Assembly (NCBI GenBank): GCA_003518755.1
Contig: DOYA01000117.1
Span: forward strand, 1 to 9,401
Origin: Clostridiales bacterium
Lineage (GTDB): Bacteria > Bacillota > Clostridia > TANB77 > CAG-508
Direction of reading: 5' to 3'
Length of the DNA stretch: 9,401 bases
Numbering within the stretch: position 1 is the first letter of the stretch; every line of letters starts with the position of its first letter. Below the pieces are notes generated by a model. It was given only the letters and a program-made list of their open reading frames with translations. It was not told the origin of the DNA and ran no database searches. The position numbers were made by a program, and so were the translations under genes. Shown one piece after another: positions 1 to 6,503 of the stretch.

Positions 1-597
1 TTCAATACCAGCTTTAATTATTACAGCAGAAATAATAATACCTAGCCAAGCTTCTAAAGATATTCCAAAACAAATAAATATAATTGCTGCAATTAATGTA
101 GATGTGGAAATAATAGAATCCATTAAAGCATCTTTTCCAGAATCAATAAGTGATTCAGAATTCACTTTTTTCCCAACCTTTTGTACATATATACCTAGTA
201 CAATTTTTACTACAATTGCAACAATAAGAATAATCAATGAAACTGTATTATAATCTGGTATTTCTGGATTTATTATTTTCTTTATAGATTCTATTAATGA
301 TGTTGTACCTGCATATAATATAATAACTGAAATCAGCATAGCACTTAGGTATTCTGCTCTTCCATGCCCATAAGGATGCTCTTTGTCTGGTGCTTTACCA
401 GCTAGTTTTGTTCCAACTATTGTGATTATTGATGATAATGCATCACTTAAATTATTTACTGCATCAAGAACAATTGCAATTGAATTTGAAATCATTCCAA
501 TTACAGCTTTAAAACTTGCCAAAAAAATATTGGCAAGTATGCCAATTATACTTGTTTTAATAATTTGACTTTCTCTACTTTTTTTTGATTTTTCCAC
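1..597 (-). CDS. Cation diffusion facilitator (CDF) family metal exporter, 3' end cut by the window
   Basis: This is the N-terminal 199 residues of a CDF transporter, a membrane exporter of divalent metal ions. The frame is open to base 1, so the last membrane segment and cytoplasmic C-terminal domain lie outside. Family hallmarks seen are LDAVNNLSDALSS in membrane segment 2 (residues 44-56), the HPYGHGRAEYL loop (74-84) and DSGKDALMDS in segment 5 (152-161). The likely transport site is N48, D52, D156 and D160. This N-D-D-D set differs from the His-Asp sets of zinc exporters and, from family knowledge, resembles manganese exporters of the MntE type. The start is GTG at 597-595, chosen because AAAGGAAAG lies upstream and the first in-frame ATG (residue 35) falls after segment 1. 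It begins 19 nt after the Nudix stop, so it is probably the third gene of that operon. The family is secure; the metal is inferred. Confidence 0.9.
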   Translation of the reverse strand, partial: MEKSKKSRESQIIKTSIIGILANIFLASFKAVIGMISNSIAIVLDAVNNLSDALSSIITIVGTKLAGKAPDKEHPYGHGRAEYLSAMLISVIILYAGTTSLIESIKKIINPEIPDYNTVSLIILIVAIVVKIVLGIYVQKVGKKVNSESLIDSGKDALMDSIISTSTLIAAIIFICFGISLEAWLGIIISAVIIKAGIE

Positions 598-616
598 TAT
601 CTATTACTTTCCTTTC

Positions 617-1138
617 TTATAAAGCATAGTTACTATACTTTTCACTAACTATATTATATATCTCTTTTGCTCCATTGCTTAATTCTGTTTCATCAACTTC
701 ACCAATCTTATATCTTTCATAACCAATACATTTATCAGGTTCAGCAATTTTTAATTCTCCAGATTCCAGTACTCCTTTATATACTATATAAACCCATGAT
801 TGTTCTCTATTATATCTATTATCAAAGGTTGTAGCAAAAGTAGCTGTAATAAATTCTTCAATATTGATTTTAGCATTTTCTCCAACTTCTTCAACAATTT
901 CTCTTTTTAATGCTGTTCTAAAATCTAAATCATCTTCTTTAACTCTACCACCTATTGTTTCTAGTTTGAGTCTTTCATCTCTACATCCCATACCACGTCT
1001 TTGAAAAATTATTTTATTATCTTTATCAAATGCATAAATAATAACAGCAACTTGAAAGTCATTAGGTATATATGTATTATCTTCTAAAGCTTTTTTCAGT
1101 TCTTTAATATTATTAACGTCATTTATATTTAGTCTCAT
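617..1138 (-). CDS. Nudix hydrolase family protein
   Basis: The product is 173 aa and matches the Nudix fold, whose members hydrolyse nucleoside diphosphates linked to other groups. The Nudix box begins at GGRV (residues 63-66) and ends with REIVEEVG (79-86), which supplies the metal-binding glutamates E80, E83 and E84. The box departs from the consensus G-x5-E-x7-REUxEExGU: the spacing from G64 to R79 is one residue too long, and the first Glu position is occupied by Asp. FQRRGMGCRDERLKLETIGG before the box gives the usual beta strand and substrate-side loop. The start is supported by AGGAG about nine bases upstream of ATG. It begins 15 nt after the aminopeptidase stop and ends 19 nt before the CDF start, so the three genes are probably cotranscribed. 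The substrate cannot be told from sequence. Confidence 0.88.
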   Translation of the reverse strand: MRLNINDVNNIKELKKALEDNTYIPNDFQVAVIIYAFDKDNKIIFQRRGMGCRDERLKLETIGGRVKEDDLDFRTALKREIVEEVGENAKINIEEFITATFATTFDNRYNREQSWVYIVYKGVLESGELKIAEPDKCIGYERYKIGEVDETELSNGAKEIYNIVSEKYSNYAL

Positions 1139-1153
1139 AAAATATAACTCCTA

Positions 1154-2281
1154 CTACATATCATTATCTTTTAATACCTCTGGATTAAGTTGCACCAATT
1201 CAGGTAATACAAATATTCCATTTTTTCTTACTAACACATCATCAAAATATATTTCTCCTCCACCATATTCTGGAGTTTGAATACATACTATATCCCAATG
1301 TATGCTTGATCTATTTCCATTGTCACTTTCTTCTAACGCATCTCCAGGTGTAAAATGAAAGCTTCCACATATTTTTTCATCAAATAATATGTCTCCCATA
1401 ACATTTTCTATATATGGGTTTAATCCCAAAGCAAATTCTCCAATATATCTTGCACCTTCATCAGTATCCAATATTTCATTTAATTCTTTGGTTTTTTTAC
1501 CCGCTTCTGCTTTAATAATTTTTCCATCTTTTAATTCAAAATAGATATTTTTAAAAGTTATACCATTATATGTTGTTTCTGTATTATATGTTATATATCC
1601 ATTTGCACTATATTTTGTTGGACAAGATGCAACTTCACCATCTGGAATATTAAAAGTTCCATAATACTTTTCAGCAGGAATTCCTTTTACAGAAAATTCT
1701 AAATCTGTTCCAGGTCCAATAATATGCACTTTATCTGTCTTATCTAACAAAGTCTTCAATGTTTCCATAGCTTTTTCCATTTTATCATAATTCATTGTGC
1801 ATACATCATAGTAAAATTCTGTAAAATCTTCTAAACTCATTTTAGCCATTTTAGCCATCTGATCATTAGGGTATCTTAAAATACACCATTTAGTATTTTT
1901 TACCCTCTCATTAAAATGTACTGGAGTTTGATATAATTTATTATAAATTTCCATAGATTCATTTGATATTCCATTTAAATCTTTTATACTTTGCGAACGA
2001 ATTCCTATATATGCATCCACATCTTGCATTTTTACCAAATCATACTTAGCATATGTTTTAATCTGTTGTTCTGTACAATTTAGTAATAATTCTTTTAATA
2101 CTTTATAATCGATAATATTAAATAAAGGTATCGCACCTATTTCCTTTGATTGACTAATAAGCTCATTTGCCAAATCAACACAATCTGTGCCAAACATTTC
2201 TATTAATATTTTTTCCCCAGCTTTTAGCTTTACTGAATGATTTAATAAATTTGAAGCAAGCTGTTGTACTCTATTATCCAT
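1154..2281 (-). CDS. Aminopeptidase, peptidase family M29 (AmpS/PepS/AmpT type)
   Basis: This is a cytoplasmic metallo-aminopeptidase that removes N-terminal residues from peptides. M29 metal ligands are recognisable: E216 in IPDGEV, E282 in IGEFALGLNP, H309 in GSFHFTPG, and H328 with D330 in SSIHWD (numbered from the start chosen here). The spacing between the two glutamates is 66 residues, as I recall for Thermus AmpT. The protein is 375 aa, slightly short for a family usually near 400-415. An in-frame ATG 21 bases further upstream (2302-2300) has no ribosome binding site. The ATG at 2281 has AAAGGA about 12 bases upstream and gives MDNRVQQLASNLLN, the usual N-terminus of this family, so I prefer it. 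It is the first gene of a probable operon with the Nudix and CDF genes. No consensus promoter was found upstream. Confidence 0.93.
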   Translation of the reverse strand: MDNRVQQLASNLLNHSVKLKAGEKILIEMFGTDCVDLANELISQSKEIGAIPLFNIIDYKVLKELLLNCTEQQIKTYAKYDLVKMQDVDAYIGIRSQSIKDLNGISNESMEIYNKLYQTPVHFNERVKNTKWCILRYPNDQMAKMAKMSLEDFTEFYYDVCTMNYDKMEKAMETLKTLLDKTDKVHIIGPGTDLEFSVKGIPAEKYYGTFNIPDGEVASCPTKYSANGYITYNTETTYNGITFKNIYFELKDGKIIKAEAGKKTKELNEILDTDEGARYIGEFALGLNPYIENVMGDILFDEKICGSFHFTPGDALEESDNGNRSSIHWDIVCIQTPEYGGGEIYFDDVLVRKNGIFVLPELVQLNPEVLKDNDM

Positions 2282-2311
2282 ATTTAATAATATTCCTTTC
2301 ATATGTCATTT

Positions 2312-2337
2312 CAAATTTTGCTCGAATTCAAAATTTG
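2312..2337. repeat. Short perfect inverted repeat upstream of the aminopeptidase gene
   Basis: CAAATTTTG at 2312-2320 is repeated inverted as CAAAATTTG at 2329-2337 around an 8-nt spacer. It would form a 9-bp AT-rich hairpin in the aminopeptidase leader. It has no U-tract on the minus strand, so it is a poor terminator. It could be an operator-like palindrome or chance in AT-rich DNA. Confidence 0.4.
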
Positions 2338-2352
2338 TTTTAAATATAAGTA

Positions 2353-2518
2353 CTTATAGCCAAATAATATATATTAATTCATTTCTTCCGTTCTCCAAGT
2401 TGATCCTAATTTGTGCCAAAATGAAGTATATTAACCATAATCAGCAAGAAATAATAATAACTGACTACTACAAGGGTCGAACTCAGCAATTCATTAATAT
2501 ATATTATTTGGCTGTAAG
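2353..2518. mobile_element. 166-bp MITE-like element with 26-bp terminal inverted repeats
   Basis: The left end, 2353-2378 (CTTATAGCCAAAT... onward), is repeated inverted at 2493-2518 with a single mismatch (2357 against 2514). The inner 21 bp (2358-2378 and 2493-2513) match perfectly. The 114-bp interior is less AT-rich than the ends, has no open frame and shows no strong internal hairpin. Small size, long terminal repeats, no coding capacity and intergenic position fit a miniature inverted-repeat transposable element. TA dinucleotides flank the perfect core on both sides (2355-2356 and 2515-2516), as expected for IS630/mariner-type insertion, but they also belong to the extended repeat and prove nothing. 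It could instead be a structured leader RNA of the aminopeptidase operon. It starts 7 bases after the nadR-like stop codon. The repeat is certain; its nature is inferred. Confidence 0.55.
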
Positions 2519-2525
2519 ATAAAAA

Positions 2526-2990
2526 CTATATTTTAAATTCTTTATAAACAAAACCTTCCAAATATTTTGAATTTGTATTTGAATCTTGTCTAATTTTATT
2601 GGCAGAAATTGGAACAGTAATTCTTTCTTTATCAACTATTCTATTATTGATATTTAAATATTCTGCAACTTTTTCACCATATGGTTCACTACTATAAAAA
2701 TGTGTTACTGGAATACCCTTGATTAATTTAGACAAATAATCCATTTGAATATTTACACTTTCTTTATCTAATCCATATTGTTTTGGACTATTAAATGCAT
2801 ATATAATATGTGCTTTAGGATATAATTTTTTAATCCAGTTTGCTCTCTCCTCGACTGGATTTTTTATAATATCTGTATCATATACAACAATGTAAAATTC
2901 ATCCATTTCTTTCATTGCTGTTTCTATTAAATATTGGTGCCCTTTATGCAAAGGTGCAAATTTTCCAATTGTAAATCCAACTTTTTTCAT
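2526..2990 (-). CDS. NadR-like nucleotidyltransferase, single NMN-adenylyltransferase-type domain
   Basis: The 154-aa product is a nucleotidyltransferase of the HxGH superfamily, probably transferring AMP from ATP to nicotinamide mononucleotide in NAD synthesis or salvage. GKFAPLHKGH (residues 9-18) carries the catalytic H15 and H18, and ISANKIR (128-134) is the ISxTxxR-type ATP loop with Asn for Thr. EERANWIKKLYP (47-58) and SSEPYGE (100-106) are typical of NadR adenylyltransferase domains rather than NadD or CoaD. Known NadR proteins of 400 residues or more add an N-terminal HTH and a C-terminal ribosylnicotinamide kinase. Both are absent here; the protein stops at the expected domain boundary, 7 bases before the inverted-repeat element. 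The start is supported by AAGGA nine bases upstream of ATG. A terminator hairpin separates it from glyA, so it probably has its own promoter, which I cannot identify. Another nucleotidyltransferase specificity is possible. Confidence 0.8.
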   Translation of the reverse strand: MKKVGFTIGKFAPLHKGHQYLIETAMKEMDEFYIVVYDTDIIKNPVEERANWIKKLYPKAHIIYAFNSPKQYGLDKESVNIQMDYLSKLIKGIPVTHFYSSEPYGEKVAEYLNINNRIVDKERITVPISANKIRQDSNTNSKYLEGFVYKEFKI

Positions 2991-3017
2991 ATATTTGGTT
3001 CCTTGTTTATTTTTATT

Positions 3018-3047
3018 AAAAAGTATGGCATCATTATCATAATGCCA
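3018..3047 (-). terminator. Intrinsic terminator-like hairpin downstream of glyA
   Basis: On the minus strand TGGCATTAT and ATGATGCCA form a nine-position stem with one mismatch around a 4-nt loop (3047-3026). A run of five T residues follows at 3022-3018. It lies 73 bases after the glyA stop and 28 bases before the nadR-like start. It should end glyA transcription and separate the two genes. The stem is short and the T-run begins three bases after it, so efficiency is uncertain. Confidence 0.6.
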
Positions 3048-3085
3048 CTTAAAGAATCATTAAATTTTCATAGAAATCTTATGGC

Positions 3086-3103
3086 GGGCGATTAAAATCG
3101 CCC
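3086..3103. repeat. GC-rich REP-like palindrome
   Basis: GGGCGATT (3086-3093) and AATCGCCC (3096-3103) form an 8-bp inverted repeat with a 2-nt centre. It is strikingly GC-rich against its surroundings. Read on the minus strand with its flanks, it starts CGTAGGGGCGATT and ends AATCGCCCGCC. From memory, this matches a dispersed intergenic palindrome found in many Firmicutes (GTAGGGGCGA...TCGCCC type). It sits 16 bases after the glyA stop. There is no T-run on the minus strand, so it is not itself a clear terminator for glyA. Confidence 0.6.
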
Positions 3104-3119
3104 CTACGTTTTTAATTTT

Positions 3120-4364
3120 TTACTTAACTGAATCAATTAGTTTTTCAACTATATTAATATACTCTTCTCTTTTTTCTTCCTGTTTTCCTTCTTTGCATAA
3201 TTTTAAATAATCCATTATGATTTTAGCAAGTTCAATAAAGTGTTCTTCTTTCCAATTTTTTGTTGTCATCGCAGGAGTTCCAATTCTGACTCCTGAAGAT
3301 TTTAAAGGTGGCAACTCATCATTTGGTATTTGATTTTTATTAAGAGTAATATGAATTTTATCTAGTTCTTCTTCTGCTTCTTTTCCAGTAATACCAATTG
3401 ATCCATATACATTTAGAACAAACATATGATTATCTGTTCCACCAGAAATAACTTCCCAACCAGCTTTTACAAATTCATTAGCAAATGTATTTGCATTTTT
3501 TATAATTTGTTTTGCATACTTTTTGAATTCTTCAGTATTTGCTTCTTCGAAACAAATTCCTTTTGCTGCAATTATATGTTCTAAAGGTCCTCCTTGAATT
3601 CCAGGAAATACTGCCTTATTGATTTTTTTAATTATATCCTCAGAATTTGTAAGTATTAAACCACCTCTTGGTCCTCTTAAAGTTTTATGTGTTGTAGATG
3701 TAACAACATCTGCATATGGTATAGGACTTGGATGTACTCCACCTGCAATTAATCCAGCAACATGAGCCATATCTACCATATAATAAGGCTTTTCGCCATT
3801 ATGCTTTTTAGCATATTCTTCTATAATATCTCTAAATTCTCTATAATCAATTGTTCTTGAATATGAACTTGCTCCAACTATAATCATTTTTGGATTGTGT
3901 TCATATAACTTTTCAGTAAAATCTTTTATATCTATAATTCCATTTTCATCCACTCCATATGAAACTATATTATAATCTTGACCTGAAAAGCTCATTTTAT
4001 GTCCATGTGTTAAATGTCCTCCTGCACCTAAATCCATTCCCATAACTGTATCTCCATGTTGAAGTAAAGCCTTATAAACAGCTTGATTTGCAGAACTCCC
4101 GCAATGTGGTTGAACATTTGCATAATTACAATTAAATAGTTTACATACATCTTCTATTGCTTTTGTTTCAATCATATCAATAAATTCACAACCGCCATAG
4201 TATCTTTTTCCAGAATAACCTTCTGCATATTTATTTGTTAATATGCTTCCAGCTGCATCTAAAACTCTTTTACTTGGAAAGTTTTCTGATGCAATTAGCT
4301 CAACATTATGATTTTGTCTTTGTCTTTCTAATTCAATAATCTCTTCATAACTTTCTTTAATCAT
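3120..4364 (-). CDS. glyA: Serine hydroxymethyltransferase
   Basis: This cytoplasmic PLP enzyme interconverts serine and glycine with transfer of a one-carbon unit to tetrahydrofolate, feeding purine, thymidylate and methionine synthesis. The 414-aa length is normal for bacterial GlyA. Signature segments appear in order: VELIASENF (21-29), LTNKYAEGYSGKRYYGGCE (42-60), the PLP-pocket DMAHVAGLIAGG (198-209, with D198 and H201), and TSTTHKTLRGPRGG (222-235), where K227 is the Schiff-base lysine. RIGTPAMTT near the C-terminus is also typical. No key residue is missing. The start is supported by AGAAGGAGA just upstream of ATG. A near-perfect promoter directly upstream, and a hairpin with a T-run downstream, suggest a monocistronic unit. 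Confidence 0.98.
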   Translation of the reverse strand: MIKESYEEIIELERQRQNHNVELIASENFPSKRVLDAAGSILTNKYAEGYSGKRYYGGCEFIDMIETKAIEDVCKLFNCNYANVQPHCGSSANQAVYKALLQHGDTVMGMDLGAGGHLTHGHKMSFSGQDYNIVSYGVDENGIIDIKDFTEKLYEHNPKMIIVGASSYSRTIDYREFRDIIEEYAKKHNGEKPYYMVDMAHVAGLIAGGVHPSPIPYADVVTSTTHKTLRGPRGGLILTNSEDIIKKINKAVFPGIQGGPLEHIIAAKGICFEEANTEEFKKYAKQIIKNANTFANEFVKAGWEVISGGTDNHMFVLNVYGSIGITGKEAEEELDKIHITLNKNQIPNDELPPLKSSGVRIGTPAMTTKNWKEEHFIELAKIIMDYLKLCKEGKQEEKREEYINIVEKLIDSVK

Positions 4365-4395
4365 AATTTTATCTCCTTCTACATTTTATAATATT

Positions 4396-4424
4396 TTTAT
4401 AGCATAGTAGAATTTAATTGTCAA
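4396..4424 (-). promoter_or_regulatory. Sigma-A-type promoter of glyA
   Basis: On the minus strand a perfect -35 box TTGACA (4424-4419), a 17-bp spacer and a -10 box TATAAA (4401-4396, 5 of 6 matches) lie about 31 bases upstream of the glyA ATG. The predicted start near 4389 leaves a leader of about 25 nt, just enough for the ribosome binding site. The -35 box lies inside the last codons of the alkD-like gene (Ile-Asp-Asn before its TAA), so the two features overlap. No riboswitch fits in this leader. Confidence 0.8.
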
Positions 4425-5124
4425 TTGTTTTTTTTCTATATTTAAGTAATAGTTCTTTATCTTCATTACTCACTCTAAAACTATCCCTGCATTTTGATAT
4501 AGTTTTATTTATTGTAAAATCATTTAATTTATGATTTTCTAAATACTTTAAAGTTTGGTTTCTGTTCTTTATCATAAGTTCACACAAAAGCCATGCAACT
4601 GCCATATTTACATAGTATTTTTCTTCACTTTGAAGAGAATTTATAATATCAAAAATTTCAGTTAAATCATCATTTTCTGTATAATTAAAAAGAATTCTTA
4701 CTCCTATTCTTCTTATAAATTCTTGTTTACTTTTTAAATACTCTTTTGCAAGATTTAAATATTCTTGTTCTTGATTTTTAATCTTAAATTTTAATATATC
4801 TACTGTTGACCAATTATCTATTTTTAATTTTGAAATGTAATACTTTTTAGTTTTTATATCTTTAATACTATTTATTAAAAGTGCATTTATCAGTGTGTTT
4901 TCATAGTATTTATTATTAAATGTATCTAAATAGCCTATATAGTTTCCTTTGCAAATTTGATTTGCAATTTTTCTAAGCTCTGGTATTGGTATAGCTAAGA
5001 CTTTCATTTTAGTATTAATAGTTTTTGTTGTAAAATCTATTTTTTCAGATCTTTCAATACTTTTAAGATATTTGTTAAATTCTTCAATATCTTTAGTGTT
5101 CCATTTTTCTTTTATTAATTTCAT
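4414..5124 (-). CDS. AlkD-like DNA alkylation repair protein (HEAT-like DNA glycosylase)
   Basis: The 236-aa, Lys- and Ile-rich, mostly helical protein matches the AlkD/DNA_alkylation family, HEAT-repeat glycosylases that excise bulky or cationic alkylated purines without flipping the base. Likely counterparts of the Bacillus cereus AlkD residues are W105 and D109 in NWSTVD, with the same four-residue spacing as AlkD W109/D113, and W178 in MAVAWLLCEL for W187. The C-terminal part FTINKTISKCRDSFRVS (203-219) is also typical of clostridial members. The start is supported by AAGAGGT followed by AT-rich spacing before ATG. No clear promoter is visible in the 42 bases upstream, which separate it from the stop codons of the decayed pilin-like gene. 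Its 3' end contains the -35 box of glyA. Confidence in the family is high; substrate range is inferred. Confidence 0.9.
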   Translation of the reverse strand: MKLIKEKWNTKDIEEFNKYLKSIERSEKIDFTTKTINTKMKVLAIPIPELRKIANQICKGNYIGYLDTFNNKYYENTLINALLINSIKDIKTKKYYISKLKIDNWSTVDILKFKIKNQEQEYLNLAKEYLKSKQEFIRRIGVRILFNYTENDDLTEIFDIINSLQSEEKYYVNMAVAWLLCELMIKNRNQTLKYLENHKLNDFTINKTISKCRDSFRVSNEDKELLLKYRKKTIDN

Positions 5125-5166
5125 TTTTTATACCTCTTTTTTATGTTTTAACTGTATCATTTATTA

Positions 5167-6426
5167 TTAATCTTGCCACGATAAGAATTTCCAATTAACT
5201 CCATTGATTGGCATAGAAATGAAAAATTGCGGATATTCTACAATTTCACTTTCTGGATGTGCTTCAACATATACAGAAAGCCAATTAGATTCCATAAAAG
5301 CATCAGAATACCCTCTGGAATTTACTTGAGAAGCATCTGCACCTTCTGCTTCTAAAAAATACCGTGAAAATCTTCTCCAAATTCAATTTGAGATAATCTT
5401 GAAGTAGACTTAAAAGAACCTGTACCGTATCACTTGAACTGAATTAGAAATATAAGCATAGGAAATAAGTGAGTAACTAAAAGCATTATCGCCTATTCCA
5501 GTTATTCCTTCTTGTATTTCTAAACGTATATTATTACAAAAAGCACTTTCGAAATTAGAATCACAAGAAAGTTCATTTGAAAACTGTCTATGATAAAAAC
5601 TTCTCCAAGGAACTTGTCCATTCCCGTTTTCATCACCAACTATAGTTCCTGTTCCATACATTACTAATTTATAGGTTGAAGTATTATTTTCATTTTCATA
5701 TAATAAAGCTAAAACATTTGCATCATCTAAGTCAGAAGTATTACTTATTGAATAATTGCTATCTATATTTTCAAAAAATGAATCAAGCAAACCATTTTCT
5801 CTTGTATATGGATTGCTCCAATATGATCCATTATAAGCCCATGCAATAATCCAATTATCTGCATATGATGGTGTTTTATACTCTACTACATTTTCTACAA
5901 TATCATTAATATCGTTGTTTGCATATATTAATTCGTATGTATTATTATTATATAATATATGAAAATCATCCTCATCATTTATATATGAAATTGGTAAACC
6001 ATCTAGCATTTTATAACTACCATTATCGTCATCCCACCAAAAAGTATAATTTTTTCCCGCAAAAAAATTTTGCAGTTTTTGTAAATCAGTTAATGTACCA
6101 TCCTCAATTAGTGTTATATTTCCATTTATTTGAATTTCATATTTTCGATTTGAACTGGCAAATGTTACTACAATTGTATCATTCCCATCAGCAGAAGCTC
6201 CTTGATTTGTTAATTCTAAATCTCCTGCTGTTACTGATGTTGAATCTCCATTACTTATCTTTTTTGCAAATGCAGAATTATATGCAAGTGCAACTATTTC
6301 TTTTTCTTGTTCTATTCCTGTTAAAGTTTTAGCATCTGTTGCTCTTTGAAGTATACCATTATTTCCTGTTAACATTGCAATAGATATTCCAGCTAGTATC
6401 AATAGCACTATTATGTTAAGGCTAAA
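5167..6426 (-). pseudogene. Decayed pilin-like LRR (BspA-like) surface protein gene: 5'-truncated with two frameshifts
   Basis: The longest intact frame is 6408-5410 (332 codons from a GTG that is really the Val of the pilin helix). Compared with the neighbouring pilin gene it lacks the leader KNKRNKG, the start, the ribosome binding site and promoter. Homology begins in LLILAGISIAML, and an in-frame TAA sits just upstream at 6435-6433. After the constant segment comes an unrecognised middle region (about residues 100-240), then STYKLVMYGTGTIV...VPW and EGITGIGDNAFSY, a BspA-type LRR pattern. This frame stops at 5410. Removing one base near 5427 continues it as IGTGSFKSTSRLSQIEFGED, the expected next LRR. 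A second shift in the six-A run at 5354-5359 then opens the final 60 or so codons, ending NWKFLSWQD and three tandem TAA codons (5169-5161). It is probably non-functional, or else a silent donor cassette. Confidence 0.82.
6220..6342 (-). repeat. Near-identical 123-nt constant block, copy in the decayed pilin-like gene
   Basis: These 123 bases match 8064-8186 with one mismatch by hand alignment. That mismatch makes Phe in AYNSAFAKK here against Leu in the intact copy. The block encodes roughly ATDAKTLTGIEQEKEIVALA through SVTAGD. Homology continues on the upstream side but with about a dozen differences in 72 bases, and falls away downstream. The sharp change suggests a conversion tract. Confidence 0.8.
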
Positions 6427-6432
6427 AAAAAT

Positions 6433-6493
6433 TTAAAAACTAGAAAACAAGAGAAAACTCTCAAGCTAGTAAATAATATCTATTTGAGAGTTT
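6433..6493 (-). terminator. Intrinsic terminator of the pilin-FGE gene
   Basis: On the minus strand AAACTCTCAA (6493-6484) pairs perfectly with TTGAGAGTTT (6464-6455), giving a 10-bp stem with a 19-nt loop. A T-rich stretch follows (TCTCTTGTTTTCTAGTTTTT and on). The hairpin begins 11 bases after the pilin stop codon, so it should end that transcript. The T-rich tail runs directly into the remnant 5' end of the decayed pilin-like gene. Confidence 0.75.
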
Positions 6494-6503
6494 ATAATCT
6501 TTT

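Noticed and set aside
383..568. Plus-strand 61-codon open frame
   Set aside because: It lies antisense to the CDF transporter gene, whose motifs are unambiguous. The hydrophobic composition is the mirror of membrane-segment codons.
2465..2490. tRNA-like T-arm segment (GGGTCGAACTC) in the interior of the inverted-repeat element
   Set aside because: The matching acceptor, D and anticodon arms are absent, so it is only a short resemblance.
2303..2525. T-box or other known riboswitch leading into the aminopeptidase operon
   Set aside because: No T-box consensus (GGTGGNACCGCG) or other riboswitch core that I know is present, and no terminator with a T-run precedes the gene.
5919..6332. Plus-strand 137-codon open frame inside the decayed pilin-like gene
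   Set aside because: It is antisense to a clear pilin/LRR reading frame, has a Leu/Tyr/His-biased composition typical of the complement of Asn/Glu-rich coding DNA, and has no ribosome binding site or recognisable domain.
5410..6408. A functional 332-aa protein starting at GTG 6408
   Set aside because: That GTG corresponds to a Val within the pilin helix of the paralogue, has no ribosome binding site, and would make a protein beginning inside the membrane segment. The C-terminus is also frameshifted.
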